NCBI GenBank assembly: GCA_023251435.1
Contig: JAHEYU010000019.1
Coordinates: 14,513-75,514, forward strand
Direction: 5' to 3'
Origin: Bacteroidota bacterium
GTDB lineage: Bacteria > Bacteroidota > Bacteroidia > Bacteroidales > Prolixibacteraceae
DNA: 61,002 nt
Position 1 is the first letter of the stretch; every line of letters begins with the position of its first letter. The translations under genes and the position numbers were made by a program. Shown here one piece after another: positions 36,685-44,697 of this stretch. The notes under the pieces were generated by a model. It was not told where the DNA came from, searched no databases, and was given only the letters and a program-made list of their open reading frames with translations.

Positions 36685-37677
36685 ATGCCATTATTTGAAA
36701 GTTACGACAGAAGGATCAACAAGATCAATGAAGTGTTGAATTCTTACGGCATTTCTTCGCTTGAAGAAGCCAAAAAAATATGCGATGACAAGGGCGTGGA
36801 TGTTTACAAAATTGTAAAAGAGATTCAGCCAATCGCGTTCGAAAACGCCATGTGGGCTTACATCGTGGGTGGTGCAATTGCGATTAAATTGGGTCAGACT
36901 AAAGCGGCTGATATCGCTTCAACTCTGGGAATTGGCTTACAGGCTTTCTGTATTCCGGGATCGGTTGCCGACGATCGTAAAGTAGGTATCGGTCACGGTA
37001 ATCTTGCAGCCATGTTGCTGAAAGAAGAAACCAAATGTTTTGCTTTCCTGGCTGGGCACGAATCGTTCGCAGCTGCTGAAGGCGCCATCGGCATCGCCAA
37101 ATCGGCAAACCGTGTGCGTACAGAACCATTGCGTGTAATCCTGAACGGTTTGGGTAAAGATGCCGCTAAAATCATCGCCCGCATAAACGGTTTTACATAC
37201 GTTGAAACCGATTTCGATTACTATACCAGTGAGTTGAAAGGAGTACAGCGCATTGCATACTCAAAAGGCGACAAAGCAAAAGTAAATTGCTATGGTGCCA
37301 ACGATGTTCGCGAAGGTGTTGCCATTATGCACAGTGAAGGAGTTGATGTTTCGATTACCGGTAACTCAACCAACCCAACACGTTTCCAGCACCCGGTTGC
37401 AGGTACTTACAAAAAAGAATGCATCGAACAGGGCAAGAAATATTTCTCAGTTGCATCGGGTGGCGGCACTGGTCGTACTTTGCATCCTGATAACATGGGC
37501 GCTGGTCCTGCCTCTTACGGTATGACCGACACCATGGGACGTATGCACTCTGACGCACAGTTCGCCGGTTCTTCTTCGGTTCCAGCTCACGTTGAGATGA
37601 TGGGATTGATCGGAATGGGTAACAACCCAATGGTTGGCGCTTCAGTTGCGGTTGCGGTTGCTATTTCGCAGGCATAA
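36685..37677 (+). CDS. GGGtGRT protein (PF14057-like), unknown function
   Basis: A 330-residue cytosolic protein of a conserved but uncharacterised family, named for the motif GGGTGRT seen here at 259-265. Other conserved-looking stretches are glycine- and alanine-rich: AYIVGGAIAIKLGQTKAADIA near 60-80, GIGHGNLAAMLLKEE, FLAGHESFAAAEGAIGIAKSANRVRTEPLRVILNG, and VSITGNSTNPTRFQHPVAGTYKKE. The last 60 residues are rich in Gly and Met (GMTDTMGRMHSDAQFAG, GMGNNPMVGASVAVAVAI). Several His, Asp and Gly clusters suggest a nucleotide or metal site. The pairing with the IscU-like gene is the main functional clue. Confidence 0.85.
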   Translation: MPLFESYDRRINKINEVLNSYGISSLEEAKKICDDKGVDVYKIVKEIQPIAFENAMWAYIVGGAIAIKLGQTKAADIASTLGIGLQAFCIPGSVADDRKVGIGHGNLAAMLLKEETKCFAFLAGHESFAAAEGAIGIAKSANRVRTEPLRVILNGLGKDAAKIIARINGFTYVETDFDYYTSELKGVQRIAYSKGDKAKVNCYGANDVREGVAIMHSEGVDVSITGNSTNPTRFQHPVAGTYKKECIEQGKKYFSVASGGGTGRTLHPDNMGAGPASYGMTDTMGRMHSDAQFAGSSSVPAHVEMMGLIGMGNNPMVGASVAVAVAISQA

Positions 37678-37698
37678 TTCTGAATCAGAATAAAACAG

Positions 37699-37751
37699 AA
37701 AGGCATAAAGACACGGAGAGATTATTATCTTCGTGACTTTGTGCCTTTTTT
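37699..37751 (+). terminator. Terminator after the GGGtGRT gene
   Basis: Long imperfect hairpin: aaaggcataaagacacggaga pairs with tcttcgtgactttgtgccttt, ending in TTTTTT. Its arms resemble the cacagagacacagaga-type dispersed repeats seen in many genomes, so the terminator may have come from a mobile repeat. Confidence 0.7.
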
Positions 37752-37861
37752 GCTTATGAAACTTTCCGTTGTGGCTGAACTGAAAATTATTTGTCGCCAA
37801 GAAGTTGACAAAGTTACCGGCTTAGTTTACAACATGCTTAAATACAATAACAACCAGAATT

Positions 37862-38446
37862 ATGGATTATCTGAATTCAATTGACACAGCGCTTTTCCTG
37901 TTTTTAAACGGATTGCACAATGCTTTTTTCGATCCGGTTATGTATTGGCTAAGCCATAAATTGATCTGGATACCAATGTATTTACTGATTGTTTTTCTGA
38001 TGATCAGACGTTACAAAATGCGGGGAATTTTGATGCTTTTGTTTGTGGGACTGCTAATTACATTGTGCGACCAAACTGCTTCAGGATTACTGAAAAATAT
38101 GGTTCAGCGTTTGCGGCCATCGCATGAACCGGCTCTGGCCGGACTGATTCATTTAAGCAAAGCCGGAACCGGAGGTTTGTATGGCTTTGTTTCATCACAC
38201 GCAGCCAACGTTTTTGGGTTGGCAACTTTTTTATATTTTGTGCTCGACAGGCAATTTAAACCATTGAAATACTGGCTGTTTATTTGGGCATTTCTCGTCT
38301 CTTACAGCCGCATTTATAACGGAGTTCATTATCCGGGCGATGTATTGGTTGGAGGATTAATTGGTGCAGGACTAGGTTTTTTAATGGCGAAGGCATATTT
38401 TATTGCAGATGTCTATCTTCAGAAAAAAGAACAGCAGAAGTCATAA
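37862..38446 (+). CDS. PAP2-family membrane phosphatase
   Basis: A 194-residue membrane protein with about five helices. PAP2 active-site motifs in order: KNMVQRLRP (KxxxxxxRP) near 80-88, SSHAAN (SxxH type) near 118-123, and SRIYNGVHYPGDV (SRxxxxxHxxxD) near 150-160. Such enzymes hydrolyse lipid phosphates, for example phosphatidate or undecaprenyl pyrophosphate; the substrate cannot be told from sequence. It stands alone, convergent with the outer-membrane barrel gene. Confidence 0.9.
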   Translation: MDYLNSIDTALFLFLNGLHNAFFDPVMYWLSHKLIWIPMYLLIVFLMIRRYKMRGILMLLFVGLLITLCDQTASGLLKNMVQRLRPSHEPALAGLIHLSKAGTGGLYGFVSSHAANVFGLATFLYFVLDRQFKPLKYWLFIWAFLVSYSRIYNGVHYPGDVLVGGLIGAGLGFLMAKAYFIADVYLQKKEQQKS

Positions 38447-38450
38447 AAAA

Positions 38451-38476
38451 AGCCCTGTCGGTTTAACGATAAGGCT
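38451..38476 (-). terminator. Terminator of the outer-membrane barrel gene
   Basis: On the minus strand agccttatcg / cgacagggct forms a 10-bp stem with one mismatch, followed by TTTTTTT. The T-run overlaps the last codons of the convergent PAP2 gene. Confidence 0.65.
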
Positions 38477-38514
38477 CTTGTACAAATTGAGTGGATGTAT
38501 AATTTATGCTGTAA

Positions 38515-39015
38515 CTACAATTTAATGGTTATACCGAATTTGCCTCCTGAAAAAGCATTTCCACCGCCAAACTCAAGGTTTAAACCAACTTTGTTCGACA
38601 AGTAGTATCTTCCTCCGATCTGTGCGCCAAGGCCCAGTCCTGAATTGTGGTTACCATCATACAATTCTGGTGACGACCATACAAAGAATCCAATATTAGG
38701 ACCTAAATAAAAATCCCATTTTGCAGGAATCTCAAGTATCCTGTTGAAGTGATAATTTGCATTTAAAGAAATACCGGTAATATTGTGACGGTAGTAATCG
38801 TTGTGCCAATTCTCGCGATAACCGCGATATGAAAGCTCTCCACCTATGGTAATATCCTGACTAACAGCATGGTCAATTCCAATATAAAATGGTACGCCCC
38901 ATCCGGATAAACCAACTCCAAGATTTAGCTGATTTCCTCCGTTTGATAGTGACCCCTGACCAAACGTGAATGTTGAAACACAAACAAATGCAACAATAAG
39001 TAATAGATTTTTCAT
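38515..39015 (-). CDS. Small outer-membrane beta-barrel protein
   Basis: A 166-residue protein with a signal peptide (about 1-19, ending FTFGQ). The mature part has about eight alternating strands (LNLGVGLSGWGVPFYIGIDHAV, ITIGGELSYRG, GISLNANYHFNRI, WDFYLGPNIGFFVW, LGLGAQIGGRYYLS, VGLNLEFGGGNAFSGGKFGITIKL) and ends with a hydrophobic C-terminal strand, as expected for an OmpX/OmpW-size barrel. The function is unknown. Its promoter region holds a pair of TTACACAATT repeats shared with the DUF3494 gene. Confidence 0.8.
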   Translation of the reverse strand: MKNLLLIVAFVCVSTFTFGQGSLSNGGNQLNLGVGLSGWGVPFYIGIDHAVSQDITIGGELSYRGYRENWHNDYYRHNITGISLNANYHFNRILEIPAKWDFYLGPNIGFFVWSSPELYDGNHNSGLGLGAQIGGRYYLSNKVGLNLEFGGGNAFSGGKFGITIKL

Positions 39016-39101
39016 ATAAATAATTGTTAGAAATAATTGAATGACAAAAGGATGTTTGAATAATTATCTTGCAAAGATGGAATTATTGACTCCATTATGT
39101 G

Positions 39102-39137
39102 TTACACAATTTCTGGAATAAGTTACACAATTCACAC
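39102..39137. promoter_or_regulatory. Paired direct repeat, candidate regulator site upstream of the beta-barrel gene
   Basis: TTACACAATT occurs at 39102-39111 and again at 39123-39132, exactly 21 bp apart, the second followed by CACAC. The same arrangement recurs at 44050-44085. It lies 87 bp upstream of the barrel start codon. Confidence 0.55.
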
Positions 39138-39170
39138 TTTCCCGATCTAAGTGCCTGATAATAAAATAAC

Positions 39171-39202
39171 GACCGTCTTAAAATTTCACTTCTAAGACGG
39201 TC
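39171..39202 (-). terminator. Terminator of the tandem-OmpA gene
   Basis: Perfect 10-bp stem gaccgtctta (39171-39180) / taagacggtc (39193-39202) with T-rich flanks on both sides. Confidence 0.75.
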
Positions 39203-39233
39203 TGTTATTTTTAATCAGCTAATAATTAGCTAT

Positions 39234-41195
39234 TTATTTATTCGGAACAATATCAATGATAACTGTTCTGTTGTAAAAGCGTTCTTCAGGAAGTTTGTTG
39301 GCAAACGGCGATACAGATTCGTCTTCGCCAAAACCAAGTACTTCAAATTTAACATTCTTTTTACCAGATTTATTTACTGCACTTTCAAGAATATTTCTTA
39401 CATCGTTTGCCCTGGCCAGCGACAGTACTTTGTTATTTTCTTCACCACCAATAACATCGGTGTAGCCATGAATGATTACTTTTCCTCCTTCAGGAATTTT
39501 AGGTGCAACAATTTCGGTAAGGTACTTCTGATAAATATCAATTGATTTCGAATCGTTGAACTCAAAAATTACGCTGAATCTCATCCCTTCTTCGTTGGTG
39601 ATCGGAGTCCAAAGTACCATGTGTACATTGTTTTCCTTCTTAATCACTTTTCCACTTTTGGTTTGACCTATCATTGTTACCTTATAATCGCCAACAGGTC
39701 TGTCTCCGAGAATGGTTTTGCCAGGAATACTAACTTCTTCCTTTGTATATTGGCCAAACTTCTGAACTCTTCCCTGTTCGTCAGCAATTTCTAACGACCA
39801 TGATGAGAAGGCTTCTTTTGCGCCTTTTACACTGAAAGTTACATAACTGTCAACTGGTGCTTCCTGAACGGTCACAAATTCAATCGGTTTCAACGGAGCA
39901 TCCGGACCACTCTGAAATTCCATCAGCAATTCAGGTGAGCTGCTTTCAATTGAAACCCTGCGGTCACCTTCGCGAAGTAATACAAGTTCAAGCTGTCCGC
40001 CTGGCTGTTCCGAAGGAATTTTTGGTTTATTACGTCCTTCAATCGCGATCCGTTTTGGATTAATTGAGAATACATCAACAAGATATTTCTTTACCGATTC
40101 TGCCATTAATTTGCCATCAGCAGGGCCTTTTTCCGACGATCCAACCAGAACAATGGTCGAATTTGGATTTTTCCCCATGCGGTCGCCAAGAATATTCAAA
40201 ACATTGTAATAAACAACCATTTCGCGTTTCGGACGATCTGACTGAACCAGCGGAGCCAAAACTTCGATCTGATCTTCTTTAAAGTCCTTAACCTGATCTT
40301 TCTTCAACAATACATAACGATTAGGAATCTCTGTTGAGCCCAAATCGAAGAAAACGTAGTTACGCAATGGGAAAGTTTCTCTTACACGGCGCTCTGCAGT
40401 GATATTTGTAGGAGAATTCACTGTGAAAGTTACATCAGGGTCAACAACAGCAACCGGAGCTATAGCAACAGCTTCAGGAATTTCTTCAACAACTGCTGTC
40501 TTTTTTCCTTTTCCAATTTTTAATGAAAGGCCAACTCTTACAGTTTGCATTGACCAGCTTTCAATTCCACGTGGTGCTTGTCCAAAATATGGATGATAAG
40601 AAATAAAAGGTGAAAGATTCAACTGAGTCTGACTGCTTGTAGAACTAAGCGGGATATCGTATCCTGCTGCAATTTGTCCCGAAAGTTTCTTACTTGTGAA
40701 AGAACTGAAATCGCCAGCCCTGTCGGGTTGTTGTTCTTGTTGGTATTCAAACGATTTATCGTATGCGCTGCTAAATACAGCACCAACCAATACATAAAAA
40801 CCGTTTGAAAATGGAGAGATACGTAAACTTGGCTCCATTGTGAAATAGCTTAATTTGGCATCAAGGTCGGCAGGACAATTACAAGGAGCAATTACCTGAT
40901 CGAACGATCCGCTGCGGTCGTCATATCCAAAGTCGAACTTTAATCCAAATACAGGATTTGGTCTGTATTCCATAAAAATTGATGTCCAGGGGCTAACTCC
41001 AAAACCTTCGTGAAAAGCAGTTGGTGCATATACCGTCGAATTTAGAGTTTGAGTTGTGCCAGAATAGAAATTCATATTTGCCGCTCCCGAAACTCCGAAC
41101 CAGAACTTAGGTTGTGGTCGTTGTATTTCCTGAGCCTGTGATGCTGATCCAAAGCCAATCAACATCAATAAAAGGATAAATAATTTTTGTTTCAT
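39234..41195 (-). CDS. Outer-membrane protein with N-terminal barrel and two OmpA-like domains
   Basis: A 653-residue exported protein (signal peptide about 1-21). Residues ~25-235 look like an outer-membrane barrel (PKFWFGVSGAANMNFYSG, TVRVGLSLKIGKGKK). A degenerate OmpA-like domain follows at ~275-410 (NPNSTIVLVGSSEKGPADGKLMAESVKKYL, RIAIEGRNKPKIP), then a beta linker. The C-terminal OmpA domain (~535-653) is canonical: VIIHGYTDVIGGEENNKVLSLARANDVRNIL and FEVLGFGEDES, ending in RFYNRTVIIDI. OmpA domains hold peptidoglycan, so this anchors the outer membrane. It is 89 bp downstream of the DUF3494 gene. Confidence 0.85.
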   Translation of the reverse strand: MKQKLFILLLMLIGFGSASQAQEIQRPQPKFWFGVSGAANMNFYSGTTQTLNSTVYAPTAFHEGFGVSPWTSIFMEYRPNPVFGLKFDFGYDDRSGSFDQVIAPCNCPADLDAKLSYFTMEPSLRISPFSNGFYVLVGAVFSSAYDKSFEYQQEQQPDRAGDFSSFTSKKLSGQIAAGYDIPLSSTSSQTQLNLSPFISYHPYFGQAPRGIESWSMQTVRVGLSLKIGKGKKTAVVEEIPEAVAIAPVAVVDPDVTFTVNSPTNITAERRVRETFPLRNYVFFDLGSTEIPNRYVLLKKDQVKDFKEDQIEVLAPLVQSDRPKREMVVYYNVLNILGDRMGKNPNSTIVLVGSSEKGPADGKLMAESVKKYLVDVFSINPKRIAIEGRNKPKIPSEQPGGQLELVLLREGDRRVSIESSSPELLMEFQSGPDAPLKPIEFVTVQEAPVDSYVTFSVKGAKEAFSSWSLEIADEQGRVQKFGQYTKEEVSIPGKTILGDRPVGDYKVTMIGQTKSGKVIKKENNVHMVLWTPITNEEGMRFSVIFEFNDSKSIDIYQKYLTEIVAPKIPEGGKVIIHGYTDVIGGEENNKVLSLARANDVRNILESAVNKSGKKNVKFEVLGFGEDESVSPFANKLPEERFYNRTVIIDIVPNK

Positions 41196-41284
41196 TGTTA
41201 TCTTATGTATAAATTTTTGTTTTGTAATAGCTATAATTTATCCCCCGGCGAGGGGGATTAAATTTAAGTCTGCCAATTTCGTTG

Positions 41285-43987
41285 TTATGGTTCTACAACA
41301 GTACTGGCATTTAATGTAACTGCTGTCTGAGCCAATAACTTACCTGTTACTTTTGCTCCGGTATTTAAAGAGATTAGCGTTTTGCTTAGGATAATTCCGC
41401 TAAAATCAGTGTCAGAACCAATTGTTGCCTGACCCGTTACAACCCAGAATACGTTCTTAGCCTGTGCTCCACCCGATAAGGTTACAATTGCGCTGTTATT
41501 TACTGTCAGATTTTGTGCTATCTGGAAAACCCATACATCATTTGGACCGCCACTTAAGGTTACACCTGCATTGGTTATCAAAACACCGGTACTCCATTTA
41601 TACAAACCTGCTGCTAAAGTACGGCCACTGATATCGCCGGCATAAAGACCAACAATTGGTGCAGGGGTTACTAAATTATTTGCAGTAGTAAATGCTGTTT
41701 CCATGTCGCTTACAGCGGTAGTCATTTTGGCAGGTGTTGGTGCAGCATAATCCGAAGCATAAACTTTACCCGTTACAATTGGGGTATGCGACGACTGACC
41801 ATTGATATCCATAATCAATCCAAATCCGGTTATTGCTGTTGCAGCTGCCGGGCTTACGCCAATATTACCTGCTACCGAACTAACACCGGTAGTAGAGATT
41901 CCAGATTTTGTTAAAGCGGTGAAATCACCTGCTGTTCCAAGGTCAATTGGTTCAGGACCGGCTGGAAGGGTTGAATTAAAGTTCGCGACAAGTGTTCTGT
42001 TACCATTTATATTAAATGTGTAATTCGCATTGGTCGATACAATGTTTGCGCCCTCGGTCCAGTTAGTGAAAGCATATCCATTGGCAGGTACAGCCGATAC
42101 AGAAACGGAAGATCCTGAATTAAACGAACCTCCTCCATTGGTTGTTCCTCCCAATAAAGGATTGGAAGACAATACTACAAGAAATTGTCCGACAACAACC
42201 GGTGAAAAGTTTGCAACCAAAGTTCTGTTACCATTTATATTAAATGTGTAATTCGCGTTGGTCGATACCATGTTAGCACCTTCTGTCCAGTTGGTGAAAG
42301 TATAACCAATAGAAGGTAAAGCCGATACAGAAACTGAAGCTCCTGAATTAAATGAACCTCCGCCATTGGTTGTTCCTCCCAATAAAGGATTGGATGACAA
42401 AACAACATTGAATTGTCCGACAACAACCGGTGAAAAGTTTGCAACCAAAGTTCTGTTGCCATTTATATTAAATGTATAATTCGCATTGGATGATACAATG
42501 TTAGCACCTTCAGTCCAGTTGGTGAACGTATATCCAATAGCAGGTACTGCCGATACTGAAACCGAAGCTCCTGAATTGAATGAACCTCCGCCATTGGTTG
42601 TTCCACCCAATAAAGGATTGGATGATAAAACAACATTGTATTGTACGATGGCTGGTGTAAAATTAGCTACCAATGTTCGGTTTCCACTGATCGTAAATGA
42701 GTAATTCGCGTTGGTTGATACAATGGTTGCGCCCTCGGTCCAGTTGGTAAAAGTATATCCGATATTTGCCACTGCTGCTGCAGTTACCGAAGCGCCCAGA
42801 TTAAATAAGCCACCTCCATTTGTTGTTCCGCCTGCCGATGGATTGGCTGAAAGAGATAAAGTGAATTGTGATGCTAAAAAGTTAGCAGTAATATTTTTAT
42901 CAGAATTCATTATTACCGTTAAAGGCTTTGTATTGCCCGTTGCGTCGCCGCTCCACGAAATAAATGAATAACCTGCGTTTGCAGTTGGGGTAAGCTGAAC
43001 TATACTTCCGTAGCTATAAGTTGTTTGACTTGGAGCTTTCAGAACAGTTCCGTTGAGAGTGGTAATATTTAAAGAGTACATATTAATGGCAAAATTAGCC
43101 ACCAACACCTTGTTTGCAGTTATTGGGAAAGTGTATTCTTTTAATGCTGATAAAACTGTTGTTCCTTCGGTCCAGTTGGTAAATGTATAACCAATAGCCG
43201 GCACTGCTGTTACAGTTACCGATGCGCCCGAATTAAATAAACCGGCTCCGGTTGTAGTTCCTCCCAAAAGTGGAAGCGACGAAATTCCAACAGTATATTG
43301 AGCAGTAAAATTGGCAACAAGGTTTTTGTTACCATTAAGAACAAACGTATAGTCTGCATTTGTTGATGCAACAACTCCCGCTTCTGTCCAGTTGGCAAAA
43401 ACATATCCGGCATTTGCGACCGCTTTTACAGTTACCGATGCGCCTACGTTGTAAGCTCCGGCTCCAGTTGTAGTTCCGCCAATCAGCGGATTTGACAAAA
43501 TAGTTACCAAAGGCTGAGTCGTAAAGCTCCATACATAATCCTGCTGAAGTGCATTATTCATCGGATCCTTAACCCCTTTTTTCATTGTTGCTGTATAAAC
43601 AGTAAATGGAGCAAGCGGACTTGCGGGAGTAAAAGTAAAAGTTGCAGTTTGCCCGGTTGATGGCGAAACTGATCCTGAAACCGGATTTGACCCCTGAGCT
43701 ACCAAAAAAGTTGATTGATCGATCGTTGAGGGATTCATATTCTCATTGAAGGTTGCGGTAATTTTCTTGCTGGTAACTACACTTACAGCCTTGTCTGCCG
43801 GATCTGTGGAAATCACTTCAGGACAAATGCCCGTGGTTTCACCTTTAAATTCATCCGTTTTACATTGCCACATAGTAAATGAAAGTAGTAGCAGCATTAA
43901 CCAGTTTGCACTGAATAATCTGAAATACCCTGACTGTTTGGGCAGCTGGGGATTCTCTTTTTGTGTTAAAATAGATCTGTTTTTCAT
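41285..43987 (-). CDS. Large surface lipoprotein: Ig-like domain, seven InlB-type repeats, DUF3494 ice-binding-type domain
   Basis: A 900-residue exported protein. A probable lipoprotein signal ends near MWQC (Cys42; a poor lipobox). A Big_5 Ig-like domain runs ~55-155 (STDPADKAVSVVTSKKITATFNENM). Seven beta-repeats of about 70-76 residues follow, each with GGTTxGxG, a GYxFxNWTE core and LVANF; repeats 5-7 are 76 residues and nearly identical. The C-terminal ~230 residues are DUF3494 (DLGTAGDFTALTKSGISTTG, SGGAQAKNVFWVVTGQATIG, FSGIILSKTLISLNTGAKVTGKLLAQTAVTLNASTV). DUF3494 includes proven ice-binding proteins but also adhesins of unknown role. Confidence 0.88.
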   Translation of the reverse strand: MKNRSILTQKENPQLPKQSGYFRLFSANWLMLLLLSFTMWQCKTDEFKGETTGICPEVISTDPADKAVSVVTSKKITATFNENMNPSTIDQSTFLVAQGSNPVSGSVSPSTGQTATFTFTPASPLAPFTVYTATMKKGVKDPMNNALQQDYVWSFTTQPLVTILSNPLIGGTTTGAGAYNVGASVTVKAVANAGYVFANWTEAGVVASTNADYTFVLNGNKNLVANFTAQYTVGISSLPLLGGTTTGAGLFNSGASVTVTAVPAIGYTFTNWTEGTTVLSALKEYTFPITANKVLVANFAINMYSLNITTLNGTVLKAPSQTTYSYGSIVQLTPTANAGYSFISWSGDATGNTKPLTVIMNSDKNITANFLASQFTLSLSANPSAGGTTNGGGLFNLGASVTAAAVANIGYTFTNWTEGATIVSTNANYSFTISGNRTLVANFTPAIVQYNVVLSSNPLLGGTTNGGGSFNSGASVSVSAVPAIGYTFTNWTEGANIVSSNANYTFNINGNRTLVANFSPVVVGQFNVVLSSNPLLGGTTNGGGSFNSGASVSVSALPSIGYTFTNWTEGANMVSTNANYTFNINGNRTLVANFSPVVVGQFLVVLSSNPLLGGTTNGGGSFNSGSSVSVSAVPANGYAFTNWTEGANIVSTNANYTFNINGNRTLVANFNSTLPAGPEPIDLGTAGDFTALTKSGISTTGVSSVAGNIGVSPAAATAITGFGLIMDINGQSSHTPIVTGKVYASDYAAPTPAKMTTAVSDMETAFTTANNLVTPAPIVGLYAGDISGRTLAAGLYKWSTGVLITNAGVTLSGGPNDVWVFQIAQNLTVNNSAIVTLSGGAQAKNVFWVVTGQATIGSDTDFSGIILSKTLISLNTGAKVTGKLLAQTAVTLNASTVVEP
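41967..42649. repeat. Three 228-bp tandem DNA repeats inside the DUF3494 gene
   Basis: Repeats 5, 6 and 7 of the protein are each close to 228 bp, in phase and almost identical at the DNA level: the ccgttggtccagttagtgaa-like core recurs near 42054, 42282 and 42510. The repeat number is expected to vary by recombination, and short-read assembly may have collapsed it. Confidence 0.8.
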
Positions 43988-44049
43988 AATTCTGTAAATT
44001 TCTATAAATTATTACGTGACAAAGGTCAATTTAAAGAGCATCAAAAGCT

Positions 44050-44085
44050 TTACACAATTCGTAAATTATATTACATAATTCACAC
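44050..44085. promoter_or_regulatory. Paired direct repeat, candidate regulator site upstream of the DUF3494 gene
   Basis: TTACACAATT at 44050-44059 and TTACATAATT at 44071-44080 are exactly 21 bp apart, the second followed by CACAC, matching 39102-39137. It lies 63 bp upstream of the DUF3494 gene start. Confidence 0.55.
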
Positions 44086-44153
44086 ATTTTCAATTTGGAA
44101 ATTTTCAATGGCAGATCACGGAACCCATTAATTTACAGGACAGAGAAACATGA

Positions 44154-44186
44154 TCTCATAAAATCTGGCAGGCTGATTTTATGAGA
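44154..44186. other. Strong isolated hairpin between the csp and DUF3494 genes
   Basis: Perfect 12-bp stem tctcataaaatc / gattttatgaga with a 9-nt loop, about 170 bp upstream of the DUF3494 gene and downstream of the csp terminator. It has no T-run, so a plain terminator is unlikely; its role is unclear. Confidence 0.5.
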
Positions 44187-44220
44187 GAACAATTATCAGC
44201 ACAAAATTCACTAAACAAAA

Positions 44221-44243
44221 AAATCCCGCCAATGGCGGGATTT
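44221..44243 (-). terminator. Terminator of the cold-shock gene
   Basis: Perfect 10-bp stem aaatcccgcc / ggcgggattt with a 3-nt loop and, on the minus strand, a following TTTTTTT run. Confidence 0.85.
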
Positions 44244-44273
44244 CAAAATTTTAAATGTTTTATAATCTTTAAA

Positions 44274-44465
44274 CTATGAAAGTTTAACATTTACTGCATT
44301 TAATCCTTTATTTCCTTCTTGCAGATCAAAAGTCACTACATCATTTTCTTTAATGTTGTCAACCAATCCTGAAGAATGTACAAAGTATTCTTTCGTCGAA
44401 TTTGCGTCTTTAATAAATCCAAATCCTTTTAGATCATTAAAGAATTTTACTGTTCCGTTGTTCAT
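44274..44465 (-). CDS. csp: Cold-shock domain protein
   Basis: A 63-residue single cold-shock domain. It has the RNA-binding motifs RNP1 (KGFGFIKD, 13-20) and RNP2 (YFVHSSG, 27-33) and the opening GTVKFFND. Such proteins bind single-stranded RNA/DNA and act as RNA chaperones. It is slightly shorter than E. coli CspA (70). It is monocistronic, with a strong terminator. The upstream 230 bp is AT-rich with no recognisable cold-box; a long leader is possible. Confidence 0.95.
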   Translation of the reverse strand: MNNGTVKFFNDLKGFGFIKDANSTKEYFVHSSGLVDNIKENDVVTFDLQEGNKGLNAVNVKLS

Positions 44466-44697
44466 AATAATAAATTAAATTTTACGCCGCAATGTAGGCA
44501 TTAATAAATTAGTAAATAGTTAATTTTCAATAAAATATACAACAACGGTGTAATAGTGCAATTTATATGCAATTGTATCAATATAGACTGACTGAAATAA
44601 CGTAGAATTAAACACAATTTTCAAAACTTTGAATTTTAATAAATAGAATCAGTAAATCATGATTAAAAAAAATAGAAACTGATTACACATAAGCGGA

